From positions 17,582,519 through 17,646,518 of the forward strand of contig JADWOT020000006.1 of the NCBI GenBank assembly GCA_036345935.2: a DNA stretch of 64,000 bases, in the 5' to 3' direction. Below the pieces are notes generated by a model that worked only from the letters and a program-made list of their open reading frames with translations, was not told the origin of the DNA and ran no database searches. The stretch's first letter is position 1; every line of letters starts with the position of its first letter. Of this stretch, positions 12,968-27,645 are shown piece after piece. The stretch is from Taenia hydatigena. Lineage: Eukaryota > Platyhelminthes > Cestoda > Cyclophyllidea > Taeniidae. Position numbers and translations under genes: made by a program.

Positions 12968-13157
12968 CAATGTAGTACTTTATTTGTTGGAACTACCTGT
13001 TTTGGTCAAGGTCACAGAGGTGGCCGTATTGACCTAGCTGCGTGGGCTGGCCTCCGGGCCATGCCAGCAGCTTATTTCCCTCTGTCCGCTGAATACATAT
13101 ATTCTATCCTAGCATTCTGCCTTCTTTTGGCCTTTAAGAGAGCCGCGGAACGCTACA

Positions 13158-13601
13158 AGTTTATAACAAAGCCAATAATGGGTAAGAATTTAGCTGCTCG
13201 ATTTTCGATATCGACCCATGAAATTTTACGATTCGCATTGTAGAACAAGCATATCTGCGTAGAATTAATCCCTAATGTTTTTGTGTGCACTTTTCTTTTG
13301 TGAGAAATTCTGACTGCCAGCTTTGCATTGTATTAGACTAAACATAATCGAGGTGCCGTTTTTATTTACTTGTATTTTCTTAAGTTTCCGGGACGTGATT
13401 TTGCAAAGTTTCACAGGTTTACAGTTATAGTTTGCTTGTTTTAGCAATGGCACTATTGAGCCTAATAAATAGAAGTACCATGCTAAAGCAACATGAGGTG
13501 GTGCCATATTTTGCTTAACAACCCTATTTGTTTTAATCATCTTGGACTATGATGATCCTTCGCTGCGCCACATTTGGATACGCGCTCTGAGTGGTGTTCC
13601 G
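13158..13601 (+). other. 5' flank of RAD51
   Basis: Sequence between the TRIM element and the RAD51 start. It probably contains the RAD51 promoter and leader. The RAD51 frame stays open upstream to 13542 but holds no ATG before 13602. Confidence 0.5.
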
Positions 13602-15198
<1,597 letters not shown>

Positions 15199-16559
15199 GG
15201 CGTTGTATCTCCCGCTTTTTAGACCTTTTCCATTTCCGTTTCCACATTTTGAAGTCTTCTTCCCGGATTGTGTCCATCTGTTATGAACTGACATATCGTG
15301 GCTACAGTTTTCATCTGCATTGCCGGATGATTTGCACTAGATTCATTTGTATATTTCTTTTTTACCGAACTATTATCCGATCCTGTTTAACATAATGGCT
15401 TTGTTTACCGTTTCGGCATTATGGAGAAGCGTTGATCCTTACACTGGCAGTCACTGATTTTATCAGCTAGTCGTTGCGTATTTCCATGGGATGGCACGTG
15501 TCTAGCTTAATGTTTTTTTCATGGCGCCGTGTCGGATGTGTGGTCAGTCATTGCTGCGTTTACTTATCTGATATTAGCTTTAAAGGGGCTCTATCTCTAA
15601 GCATTCTAAAAAGGGTTTTTATTATTCTAGGATGGGGTGTTTTTCGTCGATTTATGCCAAGGGCATGGAGTTGCCAGCTAGTGTCCTCTGGGTGGGTTTC
15701 AACGTCCTCAACTTTGTCTTCCATCGTGTAGATAATTCACTAGTTTGATTTTAGACCATATGTAGTGTTTGTTCGATTTCGCCCACTTCGCCCTGTGTAA
15801 TTTCCCGCCTCAACAACAAATCGAAGGACCGTTGTAGAGTTTAGCTAAGTTATGCTTCTCATGCCTATGCAGGTTTTAGGCTGCGGATCTAGGGACAACT
15901 CTGATTTCGATACCTCGAGGGGTGTTTCAGATTTCAGGCTACTGAATCCTTACCCTACTGCACCCACGTTAGGGTTGCTTTCGACGGAATTAAGACTCAA
16001 ACTTGAATGCAATCCTAGACATGGGTGGGGAGGTTAGCAGCGACCTTTGGTGGCTGGGTTTCCTCAAGACTTGGTATACTTTCGTTTCCGCATTACCTGC
16101 TCAATTAAAGTCCTACAAATTGGGACCTGTATTTTCTCTCGCTTTTACGCCAAGGCGATAGGGCTACGTCTTGCTTACGCAACGGTATTTGGTTCGGTCT
16201 GTGCTTGACGCACGTCGCGTTTAAGCAGGTTGAAGGCAGAAATTGCCTGCTAAGGTTGCGAGGAATCACTACTTTCGTTTCAGGCCGCAGTCGGTTCGGT
16301 CTTTGAATACGGTGACTTACGATTCAGCAAGGTTAATGCTTCCGGACTGGGTGTCACTTTTTCTCTTCCACCGTTGTTATGTGGATCTTTTCAAGCTCAC
16401 CACTTAGGTTAATTCTATGCTACTGATTGGCTTCTTCAGTAGAAGTAGTTGACCCTAGGCGTGTTTAAAGGCGGTATGAACAGCGATTTCTGATGTTGTG
16501 GTGGATGGGTGCTTGGAGGGTGGAATTTACTGCCATGCCTTTACTAAAGCAACACGGAG
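15199..16559. other. 3' flank of RAD51
   Basis: T-rich sequence after the RAD51 stop. No polyadenylation signal of AATAAA type was found in the first few hundred bases. No gene recognised. Confidence 0.5.
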
Positions 16560-16790
16560 ATGGTATTCAGAGTAGATGGGAATTCTAAAGGCGAAAAAAA
16601 ATGGGCCAATTCGTCAGAATCACCATCTTCTTTTGAGGGCTTCTCTTGGAGACCTTGGCCGCTGCACTTCTTCGCTAACCATCAAAACGATAGCGAAATG
16701 CATGAAAGCGACTTGAGAGATCAAAATTGGGTAGTTCTCAATTCAGACTATAATGAACTTTTCATTTTCAAACTGGATGCATTGGACTGA
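16560..16790 (+). CDS. Candidate short ORF or terminal exon, unknown
   Basis: An open frame from ATG 16560 to TGA 16790 encodes 76 residues, acidic and rich in W, S, D and E (WANSSESPSSFEGFSWRPW, then DSEMHESDLRDQNWVVLN). The composition looks more like protein than neighbouring chance frames. An AG acceptor-like site lies just inside it (TATTCAG), so it could also be a last exon. I do not recognise the product and see no partner exons. Confidence 0.25.
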   Translation: MVFRVDGNSKGEKKWANSSESPSSFEGFSWRPWPLHFFANHQNDSEMHESDLRDQNWVVLNSDYNELFIFKLDALD

Positions 16791-19700
16791 TTCACACAAG
16801 AAGGAGGGGTAGGAGACCCCGTGGATAGCACTCTGCTTTAACAAATCTCTTTTTTGTGCGTTTTCACCCTGCTGGTATGCCCTCTTCTGCTACTCCATTA
16901 TTCTCAAGGTATCCAGCTTAATAAAGCCTGATTCATTTTCACTGATGGTTACTGCTTCGGCTGAGAAATTATCGCAACTAGTTTAAACCATTTGATTCAC
17001 TTTCCTCATTCAAAGTGATGAGATCGACTTATTTTCGGGTGAGCATTCATTAGTAATTGTTATTGCGTTTATTTTTAGTGCAGTGGAAAGCAGTTCTTTA
17101 CAGTTTCATTTGTCTCACCAGTGGCTTCCTCCAGACTCGTATATCGTGTGTAACTCAGGCGCTATATGAGTAAGAGCAGAATAATATGGATGATAATTCT
17201 TGCTCTTTTCATATGCAAAGTAAGACTTACATCCTAGCCAATTGGCTGGCTATCGCTCGTAATGTTACACACAAGAAGGGAATCTGCTATGACTGATTGA
17301 ATTCGCGGATAAAGCACTGGAATTATATCGGCACCCAAGGACTGCTCTATCACCAACTTGTACTGTTGCAGAGACGGAAACGAAACCGGTAAACGTCGAG
17401 TGTTTTCTTTGTTCCGTGGTTTACTTCATTTGTTTCAACAATTTTAAAGACCACCACAAAAATATCGCTTTCCGCCTGTTAGTAGCGATGACTGATACAA
17501 TTCGTCGCTCCGAATCCTTCTGATTCGACCTTTCTGCTGGTGCTACAACGCCTCGCCTTAGTACATCATTAGCAGTAAATTCGATTCAGTGCATACATTA
17601 TGGAATCTCTCGTAAACGGCAATGGGTGGACCCGTAGAGGTCTAAAGGTCTTGCAGCAGACTTAATAATCGTACTTTATGAGGTACAATCAAAATGGGCG
17701 TAAGGTTACCCCTCTAATGATGAATAAGCAGGTAGCACCGTTCATTCTGATCCAACAACCTCTGCGCATTGATCTCTATCTTCGCAGGTCATTAGGCTAC
17801 CTTTAAAACCAGATTTTTTTACTAAGACCAATTTCGATTTTGGCATTTGCCACCTTAAACTTGGGTTTGTCCTAAAGGGCCTTCAGCCTCTCACCACACC
17901 AAAGTTAACGTCTTCTTTGTAGTTTCTCAATATATTTGTCGTTTTGTATGAATAATGTTCAACTCAAAACGGGTATTTCGCAACTTAAAACCCCAAACAC
18001 AGCGTTTAACTAGTAGGTGGAGAGCAACTTGTGCTAGCGCGACAGCCTGCTTCGCCCTTTCTCGCACGGAAAGGCTCGTTTCTTGAGTATTTCTGCCAAA
18101 CCAGGTTATGCATTGACCAATTATCCTGGATGGCACACTCCACGTGACGAACCGACTGTCGAGGCTGGGAGCTGGGGACCACCACGACCAGGGTTGTCAA
18201 TGGCAGCCGCTGGATTAGCATCAAAACATTGACACTATTTATCATCACCACTACTGAAGCCTTCGGTCAAGTTGATAGCTGCAGATTGTACGCCCTCGCT
18301 TCTCGTTCTGATTAAGATTAGCTGGGCTAGTTTACGCCCACTATGACACTTTATAACGGGAGGAGCACCACCGCGGTCACGTATCCACCCGTAAAAGCAT
18401 CCATTGCAATTCAAGTTACCCATTTCATCATTTCTAGATCAAGTCTTGTCACCTCACCTAATGAAGTACGGCAGAATGGCACTTTATGAATGAAATCAAA
18501 ACTGCCTGTAGAGGACCATTAAAAACCTGGTAATAAGTAGCCCACATGAATGAATAATTAAGTAGCCACGGGTAGATTTAATTACACAAGTCATAAGAAG
18601 GTCATCAAATAAGATTTTTCAGAGACTTTTTAAGTGTTGCAATATATCTCAACAACTAACGGTTTCTTTGTTATTGCCTCTCGTTCGGGTTGTGGGTCTG
18701 AGATGACTACTTATTTGAAAAAGGTGGTTTTTATGTACTTTATGGAAGATAAAGTGTGTTGCTTTGACCATATGCCTTGTTTCAGTTTCACGGGAAAGTA
18801 AATCAGATCCGAGCACTATAGAATTAAGCTCCTACTAGTACAGAAAGTGACTTGTGTCTTATCTCAACCATTAGATATGATAAACACCTCAAGGATTGCC
18901 CAATGTACTCCACTGTCTGACATTGGTACTTAGTGCTAGGTGTGCTAATCGCTTCATTTATTCAACAAGTCATTGCACGGAAGCTCTCTGAGACGTAGTC
19001 GAGGACAGGATCTAGCTGGGACCAAGTGAATTCTTTGTTTGATTGAAAAATCTCACCAAAGTCCATGATGCCCTCTGAAAATTGCAAACTTCAGCTGGTT
19101 CCCTGCAGCAGTCTTCCTTCATGGCCTTACGAGGTTCAAAAGATGCGTGCATGCTTGTGGATCACTTTCTTCTTTTATTTAGGGCGTGGAAAAGCACAAG
19201 CACCCCACCTGCCTGTGGTGATCAGGTTGCCATTCTACGTTGAATGAAAGGTCTTCCATTGACCTGTTGACCAGTGCACTGTGGGATTTGTTGGACAGAT
19301 GGACTTCCGATTCGAACACCAATACTAATTTGTTTGCCCTCTCAAATAACCAGTCTAAAGCGAGACTTAGGGTCCACTAGTACGGTGGAGACACAATTGC
19401 AGAGCCCCAAATTAGTTCATTATCAAAACCGAGAGTTAATCAAACAATTATATCTGAAGTTTCCGTAATTCTACAGTAAATACAGGTCCCAGCAGCTCTG
19501 GCATAGTGTAAATCAAGCTAGCTATCCCATGGGAGGACATACATGGCTACACCATCATTTGAAAGGGTATGCGAATGCAATTTACGCGTTTTTGCAGTTG
19601 CTAACGCGTCCAAGTTCTGTTTTTTGCCGCGCCGAGAGGGGTTTGAAAGGTCACTGCACAAAGGGGCATTAGTCATCGAGACTGCCCCGCTTCCATTTCA

Positions 19701-22238
19701 CTGGTGGGATTCCGTTGACAAATGAGTATTTTTAGGTCTTATGTTTGTGAAACAGTAAGTGGTTTATGAAGAATGGTGTTGCTTAACGGATATTGAATTC
19801 CAAACTGGAACTAATTTGTGGATTGCAATTTTCGTGGTCAATATTTGGCGCTAGGGCATTCGAAAAACGGACAGCGTCTAGTGAGGAAGGCACACGTCAA
19901 CGAGAAAGCGTTACAGCGGCTAAGGCGGCAAATCCATCGCATTTGTATTCTTTTTCACAATACAGTCAGGCAAGAATCGTCCTAAATAGGCCATTTCGTC
20001 TTTGGTGAGGCATCGTTTTGCCTTGTAACTTGCTATTCTAGGTTGCAAAAACAGCTGTTATGGGTTATTTCCTTTTTTCGGGTGGAAGCAGTGGATTAGT
20101 CCTTATCCAGTAACATTTACCTAAGAAATTATTAACTTTCAAGTGTAAATGCCTTAAATAATTTGTAAAATTGCCCGATTTGTTGACACATTAGCCGAAT
20201 GTAAATCACCGTAGCGTTCCCAAGCCATTCCTGAAGATGGGAGAAGGCATAACACCGGGATAGAGAATGTGTTGGTGAGGAAAAGAAGAATTGAGCGAAA
20301 TATTGGCATACCCTGGAAATGTTAGACAAATAAGCAAATATTTAATTGGTCTCTTCTTTTTACGACGACCGTCCCGATCGCCTCGGCCGTCACAAAGCAA
20401 TTGGTGCTGAAAGAAACACCTACGAGCCATCCGCGTCAGTCATCGAATTTCCATGCAACTAAGTCCAAAGTTTCGACTTGTTTGGGTACTATATTTGGGG
20501 AAGAGGGAATGTGGTGGTCGTCACTTGTGCCCACCGCCAGTCGTAAGAACACGAGACTAAAATCAGAGTCACCTAATTATGGACTGGGCCCAAAACATTT
20601 TCGTAAGGATAAGATTCCGCATCCGTTTCTCCTTGTCACAATGTTCTCATGTCAGAGATACCGAGGTATATCAATGTTAGTTTTATCCAGCTGGTAGAAA
20701 GATAAAAGAGGTATCGCGTGCTCATTTAATTGGCATCTTCAAGTAGGTACCGTAGATGGCTCTGTAGCTATTTTTCTTGGATAATTAACGGGCGCGGCTA
20801 ATGCCGCTTATGCTTTCATGCAGAACGCGGAACTGGGGTAGTTTGCAAAGGTAGATAAAATTTTAAGAATCATCTTCCATCATAAGAAATTAAGATGATT
20901 ACGTTCTTACGATAAAATTTAATTTTGCTGTCATTTAAATGGCGCTTTTAGACATCTCTGGAGGCTGCGGGCTACCTCAATGGTCCTGATGGATGCCATG
21001 CAGTGGGGCGGAAGTACGGTGGCCCTGCCCTTTTGGTGTTCGCGTATTAAGGCGGAACGGTAAGCTCTCCAAGTGTCACAGTGTTTCAAAATACAGGTCA
21101 TTCAATATACATATCCCAATGGCTTTGCCAGGACAATGAGACATAACAAATCTGTCAGCTTTGAGTTCTGAAAGTGCATTTGTTGCCCATCTGTAACTTT
21201 AAAATTACTAAAATACCAGTCAAATTTCACCGTACGTGTTCCGGCATGTTTAGTGAAATGTTGCGTCTAAAAGGATTAAAAAGGCAACGTAGTCCGGAAG
21301 TTTAGCTTAAAATAGTCAATCTTGACATACCAAGACACTAGCTTCATATTTTTGGAAATTTTCGACCAAATTATGGACCACCCACTGTCCACATGCCCGA
21401 ATGTAGGTTCAATTATCGGCCGCCTATTTAAAATGAAAAAAAAATAGCAACTTTTTACAAATAATGGATTTTAAAAGGCACATTAACTCTGTAACCCCTA
21501 GTGGAAGCTTCACTTATGGACCTTGGGGAAGCTTTTGATCCCAAAACGAAGTTCGACTAATTAAAGGGGGGGGGGGGAGTTTTGGACAGGCTGGAAAATG
21601 TCCATTTTATAGCAGTCTGTTGCTTAGCCTGAGTTAAATATGGCCTTCGCCGAAGGCGTAAGTGACTCTGGATAATTAGAGAGGCGTTCCCTAGGGAACT
21701 ACAGCGTCGTTATATAACGAAGTCGCTGCAGTGTCAAAGGACTCTTTGCTAGAATTTGTACAATGAGGGCTGTAAAATAATACGGGAGCAAGTCATATTC
21801 CGGCGGTTAGCGAGGTGGATATTGAGTTAATCAGTGAAATGTATTAAGTTGTTTTGGAACGCATAATTGAGACTAAAGGGTAAGAAAGAGGCGCTCATTG
21901 GCTTGTTGCGAATGAGGGTGGCGATTATCTTCACACAAATAACTGCATCCCATGCACGGGAGGAAAGGTTGCAGCAACTCACGCACAAGATTATCAGAGG
22001 TCGTGTTCAGATTTGGATCCGGAAGTACGCAAATTCAAGCACAAGGCTTCGATGTGAACGGATTGCAAACAACTGCGTTCACTTGTGAATCACAGCGAAT
22101 GTTCGAAACAAGGAAAAAATTAACCGGAAACAAATCTCAAAAGAAAGATTAAGAGTGTAAATTAGAGTACCCTTCATCTGGAAAGAACCAATTAGGATGT
22201 TATAAACGTTCGGAAAACTGAATAAGTTCTTTAACAAA
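16791..22238. other. Gene-poor stretch, 5.4 kb
   Basis: No recognisable gene. Only short chance frames and a G homopolymer at about 21566. The frames at 18006-18423 (minus) and 20206-20697 (both strands) are in slightly GC-richer DNA but match nothing I know. Confidence 0.4.
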
Positions 22239-22627
22239 TAGGGACTTGTAAAATACATGGCATCATTTGCCTGCATGCATTGGAAAGCACCAACATCCTA
22301 CTGTCCATCTGTACGTAATCCATGCTGCATTATTTACTACTTCGCTGTAGCTCGGAGCCCCAATTTTGCCAGCCGTCGATCGAGTAATGTGAATGTGCTT
22401 CAAGGTGGATGATTTCTTCACCACTCGAGTTTGCATCGGTGGCCGAGTTGCAGTACCGTTGTGTGTACCTTCTTGAGAGGTGCTTGAAGAAGGTGCACCA
22501 TGTGGTAGCAGCGGATATTGGTGGGAAGCCGTTGAAGTGAATGGACCATGGTGATTAGTCACTTGAAAAGAGACGCGTTCGTCCCACAAAAGTTCCCCTT
22601 CTTGACAATGCGGAAGACTCAAGTGCG
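22239..22627 (-). repeat. 389-bp duplicated segment, copy 1 (open frame on minus strand)
   Basis: It is nearly identical to 27646-28033, same orientation, 5.4 kb away, with about four differences by eye. The shared part begins TAGGGACTTG and ends GAAGACTCAAG; flanks on both sides are unrelated. The minus strand has an open frame in both copies (SLPHCQEGELLWDERVSFQ near its start, ending CWCFPMHAGK). One difference changes Gly to Ser, another is silent. No terminal repeats or target duplication were seen. Confidence 0.85.
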
Positions 22628-24069
22628 CCATCGATTATGCCGAAGGTGGAACTGGGTGCATCGACGATTGGTTTACGTCTATATCAATTAGGAAGGGAAA
22701 GTAGAGAGAGTCCGGCGATTGGATATGCGGGCACCATCGAAACACCAATGCATCTCGGATGAATATGGGATTAGCTTCTTTTCGAGAAGCAGGAGTACGA
22801 TGCAAGCCTTACTCACATGAAGACCTCTTACAGTAATCCCGGTTGGATGGGAGAGAGACTGCCTTACACTTTTCTTCCTTTTTTCTTCCCTTCACGACAT
22901 GCCTTAATGTGGAGATTGCTACCTTTTCCTGGCGTTAGTGTTTGAATGTTGTATGCTGACTACAGATAACATTTCGTTGTGATACAAAAACGAGATAGAA
23001 TGACAATCGGGCTTAGCTTAACATCAATTAATCCTGTCGATCTGGAAAATCCTAAAGCACATTAGAAATGAAGCACTTTACGTAAATACCCTTCAAGGGG
23101 TCTTAATTAATGCAAGTATGTTATCTCTTCTCTCTAAAGAGGAATTCAGCACGCATTGAGACGACTATTTTCTTCTTAAATGCTTATTTTTCTCCGCGAC
23201 GCATTTAATTTACAAATGGATGCGCTCATCCGATCTACTGACAACAGGATGCAAAACTACCAAATTTGCTGACAAGAAACTAAAAGAAATGGGATATTTT
23301 TGGGCTTGAATTTATATTCCTCTAAGTCACAACAAAACGTTCAATGGCTACACTAGCAATAATAACGCAGGTGGATTAATTATTTAGACAGGAGATTCTA
23401 AACCACCTTATCTATGCCAACTCACCCATACATTCACATACTATCTTGCCAAATTAAGAGTGGTCTCTGGGTCATAGCGGTCACTTCATTTCCCTATCGC
23501 AAAAAGTGGAGGCATTTCTTATTTATTGCTACCTTCTGTGGATGAACAGCTTAAAATCATGAAAGAGCGGAAATATTTGGACTCTACCGAAACCCCCGAG
23601 GTCATTTTATTCATTTGCTGAACTGCATCCCCGTTTAAGACGAGTGTCAATCAAAGACTGGGAATGAATGAAAGTGTTTAAAATACGATTGTGGTATCAT
23701 CTTTTTTAACAGCTCAACAATGGGAAATAAACATGCTTTGGTCGAGACAGGCAGATTGCCAAATAGACATCGCACCTAAATTTAGGGTAAGAAATGAGGT
23801 AAACAAATTACCTGACAGGCGGGTACCTTTTATGAATTCATGTGTAGAACGAAACAGGGAGAAGCTTTGAGGTAGCTGATTGGGCTAAAACATTTGAGCG
23901 ATCAAAAAGATAAGCCTTCAGACATCAGTGATAATTTGATTATCGATTCTCTTAGATTTTGGCCCAAAGACTCCCCCTTTTTATTGATTTTAAGTTGCTG
24001 CCTTTGCAGCATTGCAAACAAGCTCTTGTGACAGCTAATGGGTCGCCGAGATTGCCTCAAAGACGTAAT
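22628..24069. other. Non-coding stretch
   Basis: No gene, RNA gene or repeat recognised. Confidence 0.4.
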
Positions 24070-24170
24070 AAGACATAATGCTCGGGCAGATTATGCATTG
24101 TCGACGTACAAAGGGCTTGGGGCCACTGACACGGGGTGGAGGCCATGCCACCCAGCACTCTCTCAAGTGC
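24070..24170 (-). mobile_element. Decayed TRIM-type LTR fragment, minus orientation
   Basis: ATAATGCTCGGGCAGATTAT, then GGAGGCCATGCC in the right order, correspond to the middle of the reverse-complement LTR. Diverged; edges approximate. Confidence 0.45.
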
Positions 24171-24639
24171 CCACAAACACAAAGCAGAGTTAAGTAAACG
24201 ATTAGTGCATTGCAAAGCTCCTCCTTACCTTTGAGTGTCAGCCGTCACAACGTAATCTTGCTGTTAGAGTGGCACTCGCTAACTGACCGCAACAACCAAA
24301 AAACTTTCATGCTACTAAGGAGATATTTGATTGCAGTCACTTGTGCCTTGTGGAAATTTTACTGAATCTGAAGTTTTATCCTTATACTCTCGTAAGCTCA
24401 TTGCTAGTCTTAGCAACAGCACTTATTAAGAAACAGGATTTAAGCAGCATAACGAAGATAACGCTCCCGTCCGTTCTCACTTCAGCGCTGCCGATCCAAA
24501 TCTATCTAGGTGGTATGGTGGGTTCACCTCGTTAACGTTTCCTTTCAAGTAATGTAGACAGCTTCGTAACAAAATTTTTGGGTTGTTCGTGGTCAGCGCC
24601 GCTTTAAATCACAGAATGAAGGAGTTATGCAATTGCTAA
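24171..24639. other. Non-coding stretch between TRIM remnants
   Basis: Nothing recognised. A 64-aa frame at 24341-24535 is probably chance. Confidence 0.4.
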
Positions 24640-24870
24640 AGATAGCCGTCATTTTCAATCCTTCCGTTGGAGATCGTTGCATATTCTCCTATTCGCAACA
24701 TATGCACTTCTTTCGCTGCGCAAATGCTCTGTCCTGTAAGAACGGATTCACTTTTCCTTGCTCTTACTGTTGCGTTTCGAGGCACAAAATGGTGGAGAAT
24801 ACGTATTATCAACGTAAAGCAGGACTGGCATGGCCCGGATGCCAGAGGTACGATGGCTGTGCCCTTCAGT
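24640..24870 (-). mobile_element. Decayed TRIM element fragment (internal region plus LTR), minus orientation
   Basis: GCACTTCTTTCGCTGCGCAA matches the reverse complement of the internal region of the 12260 element. TTGCGTTTCGAGGC follows for the LTR edge and GGCATGGCCCGGATGCCAGAG for the LTR middle. The order matches the complete element read backwards. Confidence 0.55.
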
Positions 24871-25832
24871 AGCCAAATCAGCAAAGTGGAAGTTTACCAA
24901 ACAACCAAATATTGTAAATATTTGGCAATTAATCACCACATCAGAAGAAAATTTACGAACTCATCCCCATTGCACTTATGGCTAACTACCACAAAATGAG
25001 GATTAAGTTTTTTTATAGAACAAAGACCTATTCATGCAATTGCTCGAAGTTGGCATGGATAAAAAATGTTTCATTCCTCACCATGGCAACAATTATGATG
25101 TTAAACACACTAAGACTCTCGACAAGAGCGAAATGAAAGAAAATATACATAAGGGGTAAGGCTAGTCTTTTTGGATGGACGATTTCAGTACATGGCTGAA
25201 GGCAAAAAAGCCAGCATCTTATTCCAAAGGGTCTTCAGAGGCTAAGAGGAAGAAACATGTCTCCCTAACCAAATTAGTGTGAAGGTATCATTTATACGGA
25301 CAATGATAGTTCTTACAGACAATGGGCGTGGATTACCAAAGGAGGAATAGGAAAGAGTGGAGGTGTAGTTTTCAAATGAGTGAGTTCATAACACAGCACT
25401 TGGCCCGCCAAATATGATGGAATTAATGAAGCACGGCGGGTGCTTAATTTGAACGTGTCGTTGATCGCAGGATACGCATTTAAACTTGCCTGGGAAAACA
25501 AGCTCTCTTGTCCTTTGCTAAAACTAAATGCCTTCTAAGTATAAATTAAGCATCTTCAATTGTGCTAAAAGGCAATTTACTGCTCTGGAATGTCAATGCT
25601 GCCTTCCTACTATTCTTGCCCTTGCCTCATAGCCGCTGGGGCAGAAACGGTTTTCATCCGTTTTGTCCATGGAATAAGTTGGTCATTCAGAACCCATATC
25701 CATTACTAATTCTTCGTTTATTTTTCTTATTTAACTTGTTGTGGTAGATGTTTGTTTGTGAATTTTATAACTCTTGTATGCCTGTGAAAGGTCGGCAACA
25801 ACTAATGAAGCTTTAATGATGAAAAAGTTGGA
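24871..25832. other. Non-coding stretch
   Basis: No gene or repeat recognised. Confidence 0.4.
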
Positions 25833-26765
25833 AACCTTTACTAAGAATTCCATTGAACTGGTTTTGACCAATAGACGAAGTACAATGGTCGCGGAAACAA
25901 TGTAACACAGTAAATATTTGTTTAATATTGAGTTTTGGTTTCACTGACGCCTTGGGATCCGTCTTTGTGCTTCAGCCGGATGGCATGATTATGTTAGTAG
26001 CTCTCCCACCCTCCTGGAGGACTCGAAACCCTGCATTGGTGGTAACACAAAGTAAATCTGATAAAAAAAACAATAAACATAATTTCTGTTGCCAAATGTT
26101 AGACTTTTATGCAACAGAAGAAGGGCACAGGCTACGGAAAAGTTGTAAACAACTATCCCAGTATCGTGGTCTGTAAAAAGGCTAATAACAACCGAGACGA
26201 CACTAGCTGTGATACTTCTATAAAAGTCCGTTACAGAACTGTCTACGGTACCTGTAGGATAATGTCAATGTAGCTAACAAGTGAAGTCCAGGCAAGCATG
26301 GCCAAGTGACTCTGAGGTTAGAACAGCGTAACAAAGAGGGACTGGCGCGAAACTATATCATTAAGAAAGCACGTTAAAAATCCATTTTGTTATATAACTC
26401 TGTTTTTTGGTCAGTGTTCTTACAACTAGCGATGACCTCTGCATTCTATCTTCCTCTCAATACAGTTCCCATGCGAGACGAAACGCCAAATCCTGTAGAG
26501 TTGTCGAGAGAGACCAGTGACTTGGTAGTATGCCACGTAACTTCAATGGCAGGGGCGGTCGAATCGTGGGTGCCTAAAGCACCGACTACGCTGTGAGGGC
26601 TGACGCGGGAGGTGGACCACAGGGAGCGCCGAGGACGATGCTCGAAATGAATCGGGGCTATGCAATACTTTGATTATTTAGTTGTCTCCGTCTCCTGGTT
26701 CCGTGGGCACCTGAGCAGCTGCGTTTGTACCTCAGATGGTTGGCACGGCTCCTCAGCCCTTCTAA
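25833..26765 (+). mobile_element. Diverged full-length TRIM element, plus orientation
   Basis: The order of landmarks matches the element at 12260-13157: a 5' LTR (CATTGAACTGGTTTTGACC, CTTCAGCCGGATGGCAT), a PBS-like GCATTGGTGGTAACAC near 26036, the internal block AACCGAGACGACACTAGC at 26190, the block GGGCTGACGCGGGAGGTGG near 26598, and a 3' LTR starting TGCAATACTTTGATTATTTAG near 26663. It is strongly mutated and has no coding capacity. Confidence 0.55.
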
Positions 26766-27645
26766 AAGACAAAGAACTCCAATAATAACCACAGAAAAAT
26801 TTTGTCATATAGTGATCTTTGGCTGGGAGTGGAGCGTGCATTTTGAACTAATCTTGAATCCCAGATTTAATAGGCAAACATATTTCGCTGTGTCAACGCT
26901 AGTCTGAGATTGGCAAAAAATTATTTCGTAGTCTTGGCTCTTAACGGTTATATTGCAGAGGTGATTCGCTGTCAGGATGGCGAACCTGTTTTATAGCGCA
27001 AATGACAATTGAGTGAGGAACAGTTTTTGTTTTTTACTGGTCCATATAGATACTGGTTCCACACTGAGACCAAAGCATAACTTCAGCTCTAGTGAGGAAG
27101 AATTCCTATTAGGTCTCGGTTCAAAGAGGCAAAACACAATCAACTAGAGGCGGCGGAGGGAGGAGTGAGCGTATATTTTATGGATGACTGCCATCAAAAA
27201 TGAGAGGAATGGGAATATTAAAGGGAACAACAAATTAGGGGACTGCATCACCTACCTCTCAATCAATTTTCGCCACTGAAATCAGTTTTTTTGTTCGGCC
27301 TAATGCTTATACCACTTAAATACAAGGTTAGAAGTACAAAAACTAATAAAATTGGTTTGGTTAAAAATTCTAGCAAATTTTTCAAGGTGGCTAAATTCAC
27401 TAAATTTATTTTTTACCAATTATTCGCCTATCTGACATTAAAATGTCCAGACGATTGTATTTTAGAGTTGACATTTTGTAAAGAAGCACACGAAAAGGTT
27501 ACGACGATGTGATTTGAGTAAACAAAAAGCCTACGAGTTTGTATTAATCTCACAGAAGAATTAGTCTGAAGACAGAATGCCAAAAAAACCGAAGATGTTG
27601 GCGTGGTTTTGAGCATCTTCTGCTGCATGGGACCCCTGTAGCCTG
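26766..27645. other. Non-coding stretch
   Basis: AT-rich DNA between a TRIM copy and the second copy of the 389-bp duplication. Nothing recognised. Confidence 0.4.

Larger units (their letters stand above)
12260..13157 (+). mobile_element. Complete non-coding miniature LTR retrotransposon (TRIM-like), 898 bp
   Basis: Two direct terminal repeats, 12260-12445 and 12971-13157, begin TGTAGTACTT and end CGCTATA or CGCTACA. By eye they are nearly 90% identical. A primer-binding-site-like motif TTGGTGGCAGCAG follows the first repeat directly (12446-12458). A polypurine tract, GAAAGAGGAGAGGGG (12953-12967), precedes the second. The internal 525 bp encode no gag or pol, as expected of a TRIM moved by another element's enzymes. 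No clear target duplication is left. From memory, a TRIM family was described in taeniid tapeworms; whether this is the same family needs comparison. It lies between two divergently transcribed genes and could affect either promoter. Confidence 0.85.

Noticed and set aside
12872..13243. 123-residue plus-strand open frame
   Set aside because: It spans the TRIM polypurine tract and the whole 3' LTR; the LTR structure explains the sequence and other copies do not keep the frame.
20741..20780. Short match to the TRIM internal block GTACCGTAGATGGCTCTG
   Set aside because: Too short and without neighbouring TRIM blocks in order, so chance similarity cannot be excluded.
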